Positions 52,387-61,698 of a stretch of DNA of 64,000 bases are shown piece after piece. The stretch is from JBFISM01 sp041608535 (lineage in GTDB: Bacteria > Actinomycetota > Acidimicrobiia > Spongiisociales > UBA5794): NCBI GenBank assembly GCA_041608535.1, contig JBFISM010000004.1:1-64000 (forward strand), in the 5' to 3' direction. The position numbers and the translations under genes are program-made. The notes below the pieces were generated by a model. That model searched no databases. It had not been told where the DNA came from and saw nothing but the letters and a program-made list of their open reading frames with translations. How positions within the stretch are numbered: the first letter of the stretch is position 1; each line of letters opens with the position of its first letter.

Positions 52387-53739
52387 ATGACCGACGTCGA
52401 GGATCGTTCCCACATCGCCGAGACCGGGGCGGTGGGCGACCCGCCATACCAGTCCGGGTTCGGCAACGAGTTCGCCTCAGAGGCGGTTCCGGGAGCCTTG
52501 CCGCTGGGTCAGAACAACCCGCAGAAACCTCCACTCGGTCTCTACACGGAACAGCTCTCCGGTACTGCGTTCACCGTGCCCAATCCCCGGAACCGCCGCA
52601 CCTGGTTCTACCGGATCCGCCCCTCGGTCCGTCATGCATGGCGCTTCACCGAGGCCGACCCGCACCACATCCGTACCGCACCGTGTCGCGAGGCACAGCC
52701 ACCGATCGGTCAGCTCAGATGGAACCCGCCGCCGTTCCCCGATGGTCCCACCACGTTTCTCACCGGGATGCGGACCATCGCCACCAACGGAGATGCCCAC
52801 ACCCAGGTGGGCATGGCGGCCCACATCTACATGGCGACGGAGTCGATGACGGACACGTACTTCTACAACGCCGACGGCGAGTTCTTGGTGGTGCCCCAGG
52901 ACGGCCGGCTCCGCTTCGTCACCGAGTGCGGGATCTTGGTCGCGGAGCCGGGTGAGATCGCCGTGCTGCCCCGCGGCATGGTGTATCGCGTGGAGCTGGT
53001 GGACGCCTCGGCGCGTGGCTATGTCTGTGAGAACTACGGAACGTACCTGGAACTACCCGAGCGGGGTCCGATCGGCGCCAACGGGCTGGCCAACCCCCGT
53101 GACTTCCTCTACCCGGTCGCCGCCTACGAGGATGTCGAGACGCCGGGTGAGCTGTCGGTGAAGTTCGACGGCCGCATGTTCGCCGTGGAGACCGACTACT
53201 CACCTCTCGATGTGGTGGGGTGGCACGGCAACCATGCACCGTACAAATACGACCTGCGGCGGTTCAACGTGATCGGCTCGATCAGCTTCGATCATCCGGA
53301 CCCGTCGATCTTCACGGTGCTCACCTCGCCCAGCGCCGATGCCGGGGTGGCCAACGTCGACTTCGTGGTGTTCACGGACCGCTGGCTCGTTGGCGAGCAC
53401 ACCTTCCGCCCGCCGTGGTACCACAAGAACATCATGAGCGAGTTCATGGGGATCCTCTACGGCGTCTACGACGCCAAGGAGGAGGGTTTCTCCCCGGGTG
53501 GGATGTCGTTGCACAACATGTACTTCCCGCATGGACCCGACCACGACGCCTGGCTCAAGGCAACCACCTCCGACCTCGAGCCGGAGAAGCTCGCCGACAC
53601 GCTGTCCTTCATGTTCGAGACCCGCTATCCACTGATCCCCACGGAGTACGCCGGATCGATCCCCGCACTCCAAGACGACTACCCGAGCGTGTGGCACAGC
53701 CTGGAGCGACACTTCGAGCGCGGTGCTCCCGGCGGCTGA
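52387..53739 (+). CDS. hmgA: Homogentisate 1,2-dioxygenase
   Basis: 450 residues from ATG 52387 behind GGAGGAG. Family signatures are [38 protein letters not shown] and [21 protein letters not shown], which supply the Fe(II) ligands His, Glu and His. It opens homogentisate to maleylacetoacetate. It belongs with fahA upstream on the same strand. Confidence 0.95.
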   Translation: MTDVEDRSHIAETGAVGDPPYQSGFGNEFASEAVPGALPLGQNNPQKPPLGLYTEQLSGTAFTVPNPRNRRTWFYRIRPSVRHAWRFTEADPHHIRTAPCREAQPPIGQLRWNPPPFPDGPTTFLTGMRTIATNGDAHTQVGMAAHIYMATESMTDTYFYNADGEFLVVPQDGRLRFVTECGILVAEPGEIAVLPRGMVYRVELVDASARGYVCENYGTYLELPERGPIGANGLANPRDFLYPVAAYEDVETPGELSVKFDGRMFAVETDYSPLDVVGWHGNHAPYKYDLRRFNVIGSISFDHPDPSIFTVLTSPSADAGVANVDFVVFTDRWLVGEHTFRPPWYHKNIMSEFMGILYGVYDAKEEGFSPGGMSLHNMYFPHGPDHDAWLKATTSDLEPEKLADTLSFMFETRYPLIPTEYAGSIPALQDDYPSVWHSLERHFERGAPGG

Positions 53740-53746
53740 GAGATTC

Positions 53747-55168
53747 TCAGACGGCGATGATGCGGCTCGCCACCGGAATGACCGGCTCCTCGGGTCGCTG
53801 ATCCGGCGTGCTCAGGGCGCGACGCAGGAAAGCCGCCACCGCACCGCGAGTGACCTCTGATGTTGCGCAGTACATCGTCTCGGTGCAGCCTCGGGTGATG
53901 CCGGCTGCGCTGAGCCACGTGATGTCCGCGGCGAAGGGGGTGCCGGCGATGTCGGTGAAGACCGCCGGATCGCCGAGCGGCAGCCGATCGCCGAATGCTC
54001 GGCGGATGAAAGCCGCCATCGCCGCGCGTGTCACTGCGTCGTGAGGGCAGAACCGATTCGGTGCACACCCCGCAGTGATCCCCGCGGCTGCAAGAGCATT
54101 GATGTCCTCCTCGAACCATGTCCCGTTGTCGTCTGCGAAGGCATCTTCTGCGGCCGGGGGGAGCTCGAGTGCACGGGATAGAAACGCCGCCACCTCGCCT
54201 CGGCTTATGGGCGATTCAGGGCAGAACCGATGGTTGTCCGGGGGGTTGCAGCCCCGGGTGAGACCGCTCTCCACGAGCCATTCGATGTCGCCTTCGAACA
54301 CCGAGCCGTCGTCGTCGGCGAAGGACCCGGAAAAGTCGCGACAGCCGATTCGGTGCGGGCCGAATGCGAAGGAATCGAAATGGATCTCGTTCGTCTGAGG
54401 TGACGTTCCCTTGCCGCCGTAGTACACGTTGAACCAGAACGAGTCGATGTCGAGGAACTCCTCACCGGCTCGCCGCCAGGCGAGGTCACTCCGCGAGAAG
54501 GCGGGTTCGCCACCGACCCAACCTTCGAGAATCCCGTCGCCGGCGCCTGGTGTGTTGAGCCGCATCCGCCCCTCGACGCAGTACCAGCGACCGTGGTCGA
54601 GCAGCGCTACCCGGTCGTCCCACGGAAGGATGTCGCCCCGATGGCCCGGACCATCCAGGTGATAGGTGTAGTACCCGATGAGCGTTTGATCGTCTGGGCC
54701 GTCCTGATAGGAGCCGGTCTCGTCCTGGTAGTCCCGGGTGAACATCATGCGGGTGCTCCAGCATGGCGCCGCTTCCGTCGACACCCGACCGCCGTAGCAG
54801 TTGTGGCCGTACGTGTTGGCCGGACCGGGCAACTTGCCCCGGTACGGCGGAGCGATCGTGAAGTCCAGCGGGAACCGAATCCAGTATCGCCAGTACAGCT
54901 CGTCCGGATCGCCGGCGCCGAGGTCCTCGAGGTCCCAGTAGCCGTTGGCGCCGTGGTGTCCCCCTACCGGCATGACCGCCCGCACCCCGCTGCCGACGTG
55001 GCCGTCGCCGAGAGAGCGGGTGGGAACGGTTGCGTGAGAGAACGACGGGCTGCCTGCATCGAGGGATTCGGCGAACCAGATCTCATCTTCGCCGGCGGAT
55101 ACCGAGGCGATACCCGATACAAACAGCGATGCAGCCAGCACGAGAACGATCAACCCTCGTGTCCGCAT
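53747..55168 (-). CDS. Secreted polysaccharide-lyase-like protein with three SLH-like repeats
   Basis: 473 residues. A signal peptide ends near residue 25. Residues about 30-290 resemble polysaccharide-lyase family 14-type jelly-roll domains: ELYWRYWIRFPLDF, RGKLPGPANTYGHNCYGGR, WSTRMMFTRDY, GRWYCVEGRMRLN and DSFWFNVYYGGKG. Three Cys-containing S-layer-homology-like repeats follow (about 295-355, 355-410 and 415-470), each with FADDDG or FTDIAG, INWLxxxGIT-x-GC and a Phe/Tyr-Cys motif before the R-G-x-x-A-A-F-L helix. It is probably held at the cell surface. Whether it cleaves a polyuronide is unproven. Confidence 0.75.
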   Translation of the reverse strand: MRTRGLIVLVLAASLFVSGIASVSAGEDEIWFAESLDAGSPSFSHATVPTRSLGDGHVGSGVRAVMPVGGHHGANGYWDLEDLGAGDPDELYWRYWIRFPLDFTIAPPYRGKLPGPANTYGHNCYGGRVSTEAAPCWSTRMMFTRDYQDETGSYQDGPDDQTLIGYYTYHLDGPGHRGDILPWDDRVALLDHGRWYCVEGRMRLNTPGAGDGILEGWVGGEPAFSRSDLAWRRAGEEFLDIDSFWFNVYYGGKGTSPQTNEIHFDSFAFGPHRIGCRDFSGSFADDDGSVFEGDIEWLVESGLTRGCNPPDNHRFCPESPISRGEVAAFLSRALELPPAAEDAFADDNGTWFEEDINALAAAGITAGCAPNRFCPHDAVTRAAMAAFIRRAFGDRLPLGDPAVFTDIAGTPFAADITWLSAAGITRGCTETMYCATSEVTRGAVAAFLRRALSTPDQRPEEPVIPVASRIIAV

Positions 55169-55310
55169 CTGACCTACGCATCCCCTTCGGAATGGACCGG
55201 TGCCACCTCACCGGTCCGCCTCGACATCGTATGCCCAGCCGGCGATGGACGCCATCCGTCGCCGGGCTCATATCCGAAACGAACGAGGGTGCGATTGGGT
55301 TCCGTTGCGC

Positions 55311-56474
55311 TCAGTTGCGCCGCGGATTCTCGATGGGACGGACGCCGTGGCCGAGGTAGGCAGAGGCGATCATGCCGAGGAACTGGTACACGGCATCCTC
55401 GCCGTTGCCGAGCACGCCCGGCCGATGACCCCGGGACGCAGCGCCCCGCTGCAGCGACTCACAGGCCGCCCAGTCCTGCCGGTTGGTGACGTCCCAGAAC
55501 TCGACGGCATACGTCGGCTCGAACTCCGGCGCGGCCACGGCGTTCTCCGGGAAGAGCCACTCGCAGTGGATGGTGGTCGTTGCCGGCCCCGATGCATGGA
55601 GACGATGGGTGATCGCATAGTCGGGGTGGAGCGAGATCAGCAGGTTGGGCACCAGCCCGAAATAGTGCGCCTCGCTCCACCGGGATTCGGGCAGGTCGGC
55701 GATGCGACAGCCGTGCGACCTGCCGTCGAGTGACATGGTCTCCATCCCGTCACGCAGCGCCAGCGACCCGCCCACCCAGGCCCCGGTTGCGGTGTGGTTC
55801 ACCCCACTGTCGGTGAGGGTCACCGCAGTGAGCTGCGGATGGATCGACGGGCAGTGGTAGCACTCGTGGTAGTTCTCGTGGATGAACTTCCAGTTGGCGG
55901 CGACCTCGTAGCTCGTCGCCGCCGCGGCGACCAGGGTCTCGGGGTGATACGCCGCCACCTGATCGTCGAGATCCCCGATGTGCTCGGCCAGTGGCGGTGC
56001 CGCCGGATCGACCGCCACGAACACCCAGCCGCGCCACACTTCGAGCCGCACGGGGACCAAGGCGATGTCGTTCACATCCGTGCGGTGCGACATCTTCGGG
56101 GCGGCTCGCAGCCGGCCATCGAAGTCATAGACCCACCCGTGATAGGGGCACCGGAGCGACGAGGTCGTGCGCTGCTCGCCGGGTCCCAGAATCTCGTGGC
56201 CGCGGTGCCGGCACACGTTGAACGATGCGGCCAACCGTCCCTTGTTGGTCACGAGCAGCGATTCGCCGTTCACGGTGACCTCCGTTGCGGTGCGTTCCGG
56301 AAAGTCGGCGACCCTGCCGATCGCGACCCAGCTCCGACTCCACAGCTCGTCGAGCTCCCAGGCGAAGACCTCGGGTGAGGTGTATGCGGCTCCGGGCAGG
56401 GTCCGCTCCTCGCCGAACGGTGCCAGCACCGCTTTCACCTCGGCGGGTTCCAGAGCGGCGAGTCGAGGGTCCAT
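55311..56474 (-). CDS. Rieske aromatic-ring-hydroxylating oxygenase, alpha subunit
   Basis: 387 residues from ATG 56474. The Rieske cluster ligands are Cys88-x-His90 (NVCRHRGHE) and Cys109-x2-His112 (RCPYHGW). The mononuclear iron site is in NYHECYHCPSIHP. No beta subunit, ferredoxin or reductase gene is near, so it must use partners from elsewhere. Three-component Rieske enzymes of this small type also demethylate or oxidise N-methyl compounds, so the substrate is open. Last gene of the leftward liv operon, starting 2 bases after the dehydrogenase stop. Confidence 0.9.
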   Translation of the reverse strand: MDPRLAALEPAEVKAVLAPFGEERTLPGAAYTSPEVFAWELDELWSRSWVAIGRVADFPERTATEVTVNGESLLVTNKGRLAASFNVCRHRGHEILGPGEQRTTSSLRCPYHGWVYDFDGRLRAAPKMSHRTDVNDIALVPVRLEVWRGWVFVAVDPAAPPLAEHIGDLDDQVAAYHPETLVAAAATSYEVAANWKFIHENYHECYHCPSIHPQLTAVTLTDSGVNHTATGAWVGGSLALRDGMETMSLDGRSHGCRIADLPESRWSEAHYFGLVPNLLISLHPDYAITHRLHASGPATTTIHCEWLFPENAVAAPEFEPTYAVEFWDVTNRQDWAACESLQRGAASRGHRPGVLGNGEDAVYQFLGMIASAYLGHGVRPIENPRRN

Positions 56475-56476
56475 AC

Positions 56477-57388
56477 TCAGCCGGACCGAGACCAGGCGAC
56501 GTCGTTGAGCTTGGCCAGCGCCAGCAGCAGTGCCTGGGTGCCGTTGCGTCCGCCACCTTGCGCCTGCAGCGCCACGTACAGCTGGTGGGCGAGGGCGAGA
56601 CCGGGCACCGCCAGTCCCATCCTTCCGGCCTCGTCGAGGGCGATTCCCATGTCCTTGACGAAATGATCGACGAAGAAGCCCGGGGCGAAATCGCCGCCGA
56701 GCATGCGCGGTCCGTAGTTGCTCAACGACCACGACCCGGCGGCCCCACCGGAGACGGCTTCGAGCGTCTTCTCCAGATCGAGCCCCGCCTGCTGGGCATA
56801 CAGCAGTGCCTCGCTGACCCCGATCATGCCGGTGGCGATCAGGATCTGGTTGACCATCTTGGTGTGCTGCCCGGCGCCGGGTCCGCCGAGATGCACGAGC
56901 GTCGCACCGATGATCTCGAAGAGCGGCCATACCCGCTGCACGTCCTCGTCCTCGCCGCCGATCATGATCGACAGCGTGGCGTTGCGGGCACCAACGTCGC
57001 CCCCCGACACCGGCGCATCGACCGCACCCACACCTTTGCCGGCCGCCGCGGCGGCGATCTCCACCGCAAGCGACGGTTCGCTGGTGGTCATGTCGACGAC
57101 GACGCTGCCCGGTGCGGCTCCGTCCAGCGCTCCGTTCGCGCCGAGGAACACCTCGCGCACATCTTCGGGGAAGCCGACGATGGCGAACGTGACGTCGGAG
57201 GCGGCAGCGACTGCAGCCGGCGACTCCGCCCACGCAGCTCCCGATTCCTCGAGTGCCTCCGCCTTGTCACGGGTGCGGGTGTTCACGGTGAGCGAGTACC
57301 CGGCGGCGGCCAGATGACCGGCCATCGACGCCCCCATGACACCCGTCCCGATCCAGCCGATGCGGGTTGTTTGCGGGTCGGTCGTCAT
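56477..57388 (-). CDS. 3-Hydroxyisobutyrate dehydrogenase-like NAD(P) oxidoreductase
   Basis: 303 residues. [21 protein letters not shown] is the NAD site and [22 protein letters not shown] the substrate signature. The catalytic Lys is in [13 protein letters not shown]. The family covers 3-hydroxyisobutyrate, tartronate semialdehyde and related beta-hydroxy acids. It lies directly before the Rieske gene in the liv operon. A second, more divergent member is at 36015. Confidence 0.88.
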   Translation of the reverse strand: MTTDPQTTRIGWIGTGVMGASMAGHLAAAGYSLTVNTRTRDKAEALEESGAAWAESPAAVAAASDVTFAIVGFPEDVREVFLGANGALDGAAPGSVVVDMTTSEPSLAVEIAAAAAGKGVGAVDAPVSGGDVGARNATLSIMIGGEDEDVQRVWPLFEIIGATLVHLGGPGAGQHTKMVNQILIATGMIGVSEALLYAQQAGLDLEKTLEAVSGGAAGSWSLSNYGPRMLGGDFAPGFFVDHFVKDMGIALDEAGRMGLAVPGLALAHQLYVALQAQGGGRNGTQALLLALAKLNDVAWSRSG

Positions 57389-57438
57389 CGCCCTCCTCGG
57401 TGTCGTGGCCCGACTCTATAGGTGTCGGCGGGCGGGAC

Positions 57439-58257
57439 TCACAGGGTTTGCTCCAGCCAGCGCAGCACGACGCCGGCAACCTCCTCGGCACACCGGGCGT
57501 AGTAGTGGTCGCAGCCGTCGATGACCCCGATGGTGACCGGATTCGGGCTGGCTGCGGCGATCTCCTCGGCCGGATAGAGCTGAGCGGGCTCGTCGCCACC
57601 CCGCAGGAACAGCGTCGGGCACGGGATGCGATGGGCCCACTCCACGATGTCGGGACTGTTGTCGAGGAACTCGACGTAGGTCCGTGCCGAGATGACGTAC
57701 CACCATCCGGGGACGAGCAGCAAGCGGTCGCCGTCGCCGGCGGCGACGAGGCGGCGGGCTGCGGCGGTGGTCTCCTCGTACCGATCCCCGGCCATGAGCC
57801 CGGCCTGCGCCATGAGCCGCAGCAGGTCGCGGCCTCCCCGATGGGCCGACAGCAGAACCAGCGCAGGCGTGTCGGGGTGATCCGCCACGTGTCGCACCGC
57901 CAGGTTTCCCCCGTTGGAGTGCCCGATCACCACGGCGGGGGGGAAGCCCCGTGCATCGAGCCAGCGTCTGGCGAGACGGTTGTCCTCGATGGCCTCGGCG
58001 ATGGTCTGGTAGGCCCCTCCCTCGAGATCGCGACTGTCGCGATTGGACAGAACATCGTGACCGCGGCGGTTGTAGGAGAGACACGCCAGCCCGAGTCGAG
58101 TGAGATGTTCCGGCAGGAAACGCGGTGGTCCCACGTAGAAGTTCATGGTGTTGCCGTGCATGAGTTGGACCGCACCGGACACGGCACCGGTTGGGCGATA
58201 CAGCAGCCCGTCGAGCGGCGTCGTCTCGGTTGGGATCGAGACGACCTCGACGTGCAC
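57439..58257 (-). CDS. Alpha/beta hydrolase
   Basis: 272 residues. The nucleophile motif is VIGHSNGGNLAV near residue 116, the oxyanion segment QLMHGNTMNFYVGPPRF, the Asp in FLRGGDEPAQLYP and the His in GCDHYY near the C-terminus. Probably an esterase or C-C hydrolase acting with the neighbouring oxidative enzymes; substrate not known. One base separates it from the RraA-like gene. Confidence 0.85.
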   Translation of the reverse strand: MHVEVVSIPTETTPLDGLLYRPTGAVSGAVQLMHGNTMNFYVGPPRFLPEHLTRLGLACLSYNRRGHDVLSNRDSRDLEGGAYQTIAEAIEDNRLARRWLDARGFPPAVVIGHSNGGNLAVRHVADHPDTPALVLLSAHRGGRDLLRLMAQAGLMAGDRYEETTAAARRLVAAGDGDRLLLVPGWWYVISARTYVEFLDNSPDIVEWAHRIPCPTLFLRGGDEPAQLYPAEEIAAASPNPVTIGVIDGCDHYYARCAEEVAGVVLRWLEQTL

Positions 58258-58258
58258 G

Positions 58259-58735
58259 TCAGGTCAGCGCGTGGTCGGAGACGAGGATGCCGTCGTGATC
58301 GGCGTACAGCCACGCCCCGGGGTGGAAGGCGACACCGGCGAAGAACACCGGCACCTCGAGCTCGCCGAAGCCGTGCTTGGCACTGCGATTCGGCCTGGCG
58401 GAGAGGGCCATCACACCGATGTCGAGCTCGGCAATCGCCGCCGAGTCGCGAATGCAGCCGTTCACGACGATCCCAGACCAGCCGTTGTCGAGGCCGAGCC
58501 CGGCGAGGACGTCACCGACGAGTGCGGTCCGAGTGGAGCCGCCCCCGTCGACCACCAGCACCCGTCCCTCGCCGGCAGTCTCCAGAGTGGAGCGCACGAT
58601 GACGTTGTCTTCGTGAACCTTGGCCGTGGCGATCTGCCCGGAGAAGACTTTGATGCCACCGAAGTGAAGCAGCAGGGGATCGGCCACCTGCACGTCGGGG
58701 TGAGCGTCGGAGAGGTCGGTCGTGTGGAAGGACAT
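58259..58735 (-). CDS. RraA-family aldolase-like protein
   Basis: 158 residues, the size of the short RraA/4-hydroxy-4-methyl-2-oxoglutarate aldolase proteins. Motifs: TTDLSDAHPDVQVADPLLLHFGG, VDGGGSTRTALVGDVLAGL and VVNGCIRDSAAIAELDIGVMAL with the R-D pair. It could cleave a pyruvate adduct at the end of a ring-fission route, or be an RNase E regulator homolog. The operon context favours aldolase. Three bases separate it from livF. Confidence 0.85.
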   Translation of the reverse strand: MSFHTTDLSDAHPDVQVADPLLLHFGGIKVFSGQIATAKVHEDNVIVRSTLETAGEGRVLVVDGGGSTRTALVGDVLAGLGLDNGWSGIVVNGCIRDSAAIAELDIGVMALSARPNRSAKHGFGELEVPVFFAGVAFHPGAWLYADHDGILVSDHALT

Positions 58736-58738
58736 GCG

Positions 58739-59461
58739 TCACACTCCCAAGTACTGGGTTTGCAGAGCGTGGTTGTTGCGCAGCTCGTCCGGGGTGCCCT
58801 CCCACACGATCGTGCCGTGCTCCGCCATGATGTTGATGCGGTCGCCCAATGCCAGCGCCAGCCCGAGCTGTTGTTCGACGAGGAGGATCGACAGTCCGGT
58901 GCCCTTCAAGTCCTTCAGGGTGTCACGGATGATCCCGAGGATGATTGGCGCCAATCCTTCGGACGGCTCGTCCATGAGCAGCAGGCTCGGGTTGGTCATG
59001 AGCGCTCGACCGATGGCCAGCATCTGTTGCTCACCCCCCGAGAGACTGCGGGCGAAGCTGTCCTGCCGTTCCCGCAGCCGGGGGAACATCTGATACACCC
59101 GTTCGGCGTCCCAGTGGTCGCTGTCCCTGCGGCTGTCCCGGGCGATGATGCCCAGGTTCTCCTCGACGGTGAGGCTTCCGAAGATGTGCCGGCCCTGCGG
59201 TACATAGCCGATGCCTCGTCGGGCGATCTCGTACGACTCGAGAGCGGTGATGTCCTCCCCGTCCAGCGTGATCTTTCCTTGGCGCAGGTCGGGCGGTCTG
59301 ATCCCGGCGATCGTTCGCACCAGGGTGGTCTTGCCCATGCCGTTGCGACCCAACAACACCAGGACCTCGTCCTCCTCGACGTGGATCGAGGTGCCGTCCA
59401 GGATGTGTGCCGTCCCGTAGTAGCTGTGGACGGCTTCTGCGGAGAGGGCGAGACCGTGCAT
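58739..59461 (-). CDS. livF: Branched-chain-type ABC importer ATPase LivF
   Basis: 240 residues. Walker A GRNGMGKTTL, signature SLSGGEQQMLAIGRALM, Walker B LLLMDEPSEGLAP, and the LivF-specific YGTAHILDGTSIHVEEDEVLVLLG. Energises uptake with LivG. HAAT-type systems carry branched-chain amino acids, urea, amides or aromatic acids. The downstream catabolic genes favour an aromatic or organic acid. Confidence 0.93.
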   Translation of the reverse strand: MHGLALSAEAVHSYYGTAHILDGTSIHVEEDEVLVLLGRNGMGKTTLVRTIAGIRPPDLRQGKITLDGEDITALESYEIARRGIGYVPQGRHIFGSLTVEENLGIIARDSRRDSDHWDAERVYQMFPRLRERQDSFARSLSGGEQQMLAIGRALMTNPSLLLMDEPSEGLAPIILGIIRDTLKDLKGTGLSILLVEQQLGLALALGDRINIMAEHGTIVWEGTPDELRNNHALQTQYLGV

Positions 59462-59463
59462 GG

Positions 59464-60204
59464 TCAGAACTTCAGGTAGACGTCTTGGACTTGCTGGTTC
59501 TCCCGAATCTCGTCGGGAGTGCCTTCGGCGATGGCGTGGCCGTTGTCGAGCACGAGCACCCGCTCGACGAGATCGAGCGCGATGTCCATGTCGTGTTCGA
59601 TGAGCACGATCGGCAGCGTGCGGGGCAGACCGTTGATGAGGTTCTTCATCATGCGTCGCTCGGCAGCCGACAGTCCCGCCGCCGGCTCGTCGAGTAGCAG
59701 GAGCTTCGGGTTGCTCGCCAATGCCATGGCGATCTCGAGCTGCCGTTGCTCGCCGTGGGAGAGTGCGTCCACTCTCGTGTTGCGCCGCTCGGTGAGGCCG
59801 ACCTGGTCGAGCACCGACCTGATCTGCCCGTCGAGGTCACCTCGCATCCTCACCGGCCACCAGAACTCGTGGCGGATCTTCTGGGTGGACTGCACGGCGA
59901 TCGTGAGATTGTTCTCCACCGTCAGCTCCTGGAAGAGGTTGGTGATCTGATAGGTGCGACCCAAGCCGCGCTGCGCCTTGCGATCGGGCGCAGCGCGGCT
60001 CATGTCTTGACCGAACAGCGTCACACTGCCCTCGGTCGGTCTCACCTCACCGGAAACGCAGCGGAACAGGGTGGTCTTGCCGGCGCCGTTCGGGCCGATG
60101 ACGGCCCAGCGCTGTCCCTCGTCGACGACGAGCGACACGCAGTCCACGGCCGTGACACCGCCAAAGCGGACGGTGACGTCGGCGACGGAGAGAACGGTGC
60201 TCAG
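59464..60204 (-). CDS. livG: Branched-chain-type ABC importer ATPase LivG, probable CTG start
   Basis: 246 residues if translation starts at CTG 60204. The first ATG/GTG-type start is GTG 60147, which would remove the conserved VADVTVRFGGVTAVDCVSL strand that precedes Walker A (GPNGAGKTT). The frame upstream of CTG meets a TGA with no standard start codon between, and GGGAGG lies 7 bases before the CTG. Signature LSHGEQRQLEIAMALA, Walker B LLLDEPAAGLSA. It follows livK after 33 bases and precedes livF by 2. Confidence 0.85.
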   Translation of the reverse strand: MSTVLSVADVTVRFGGVTAVDCVSLVVDEGQRWAVIGPNGAGKTTLFRCVSGEVRPTEGSVTLFGQDMSRAAPDRKAQRGLGRTYQITNLFQELTVENNLTIAVQSTQKIRHEFWWPVRMRGDLDGQIRSVLDQVGLTERRNTRVDALSHGEQRQLEIAMALASNPKLLLLDEPAAGLSAAERRMMKNLINGLPRTLPIVLIEHDMDIALDLVERVLVLDNGHAIAEGTPDEIRENQQVQDVYLKF

Positions 60205-60237
60205 TGCAGGACCTCCCTGTTCGTCATCGCTGTGTCA

Positions 60238-61644
60238 TCAGTTGCCGACCTCCAGACCCTGGAAGTCCTTGGTGTAGGACGGCTGTTGCAGATACGTCTC
60301 CCGATCGAATGGGAAGTACTGATCGACACCCTCATAAGTGAAGATCGGCACGTTCCACAGCTTGCCGTCCTCTCGTTCGACGACTTCGCGGATGTACACG
60401 TTGAGGATCGGTGAGCCCTCGTCGTCCAGCTCCTGCGGACCGAACGGCGTGTCCACCACCATGTCGCCCGTCATGGTCTCCAGCCACAGCTCGGGGCTGA
60501 AGCGGCCGCCGGTCTCCTCCAAGGTCGCCGCGATCCACTGCATGGCGGCGTAGTTGGCCGCTGCGTAGTACGACGCAATCTTTCCGGTTTCCGCCTCGAA
60601 CGCCTCGACGAATGCCTGCGTCTCCGGCAGGTCGGCGCCTTCGGCCCAGTGCCCGTGGGAGATCGTGCCGAGCACCGTCTCCGGATCCATCGCCCGCAGC
60701 ACCGACTGGTCGGTCGTCACAGCCCCGGCCAGCATCGGGACTCTCTGGTCGAGACCGAAGTCCGAGTAGGCCGTCACGAACGGGATCGCCGAGCCACCCA
60801 CAGACAGCGCCATGATCGCATCGACCTCGAGACCGCCGAGCTGCGTGGCATACGTCCCGAAATCCTGGGTCGGTGGCGGGAACCAGATCTGGTCGGTGAC
60901 TTCGCCGCCGAGCGTCGTGAACGCATCGACGAACCCGCCGCAGTGCTCGTAACCGAACGTGTAGTCGGCGCACGCAGTGGCGATGCGACGGAATCCAGCT
61001 TCCTCGTACGCCCACTTGCCGAAGGCGTGTGACGTCTGGCTGCACGCCCAGCCACCCGGGCGGGCATATCCGGCCAGCGGGGCCCGCTGGGTGAAGTCGT
61101 CGTTGCACGAATAGGGCGACAACAAGAGTACGTCGGTGCGGTCACCCAGCGCATCGCCCACAGCGCCTCCTGTGCTTGCCAGGATGCCCGGGATCACGAT
61201 GTCCACATCGTCGACGTCGACCAGCTTCTGCGCCGAGGTCAGCGCCACCGCCGGATCGGACCCGCTGTCCTCGAGGATGTATTCGACCGTCACGTCTCCG
61301 ACTTGGATCTCCGTACCGCCGTTCGCTCCGTTCTCGTCGAAGTACAGCTGCAGCCCCTGGGCGGAGTCCTCGCCCGGTCCCGCCACGAAGCCCGTCAGCG
61401 GCAGTAGCACACCGACCTTGAGCCGGTCGATCTGCTCACCCTCGGCACCACCACGATCGTCCTCGGCGCCGCTGGCATCTGCCGCTGTGGTGGCGGGTGC
61501 GTCAGCGGCGGCCGCCGGGGTCGCCGGGTCGCCCCCCCCGGCGGCAGCTGCGGTCGTGTCGGTCTCGGCATCGCCGCCGCAAGCGGCGGCAATGAGGACC
61601 ATCACTGCGGCGAGCAGCACCCATCTCCTCATCGATTTCCACAT
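60238..61644 (-). CDS. ABC importer substrate-binding lipoprotein LivK-like
   Basis: 468 residues from ATG 61644 (GAGGAGG 8 bases upstream). The lipoprotein signal ends at LIAAAC (Cys22), followed by an Ala/Thr/Asp linker and a type I periplasmic-binding fold (LKVGVLLPLTGFVAGPGEDSAQGLQLYFDENGANGG). Extra Cys pairs (SCNDDF, WACSQT, TACADY, EHCGGF) suggest disulfides outside the cell. It delivers ligand to LivHM; identity unknown. The 54-base gap to livM and own ribosome site allow high expression. Confidence 0.9.
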   Translation of the reverse strand: MWKSMRRWVLLAAVMVLIAAACGGDAETDTTAAAAGGGDPATPAAAADAPATTAADASGAEDDRGGAEGEQIDRLKVGVLLPLTGFVAGPGEDSAQGLQLYFDENGANGGTEIQVGDVTVEYILEDSGSDPAVALTSAQKLVDVDDVDIVIPGILASTGGAVGDALGDRTDVLLLSPYSCNDDFTQRAPLAGYARPGGWACSQTSHAFGKWAYEEAGFRRIATACADYTFGYEHCGGFVDAFTTLGGEVTDQIWFPPPTQDFGTYATQLGGLEVDAIMALSVGGSAIPFVTAYSDFGLDQRVPMLAGAVTTDQSVLRAMDPETVLGTISHGHWAEGADLPETQAFVEAFEAETGKIASYYAAANYAAMQWIAATLEETGGRFSPELWLETMTGDMVVDTPFGPQELDDEGSPILNVYIREVVEREDGKLWNVPIFTYEGVDQYFPFDRETYLQQPSYTKDFQGLEVGN

Positions 61645-61698
61645 GAGCGATTCCTCCTCATTGTCATGCCGACCCGTCTCGCAACGGATCGGAATCTC

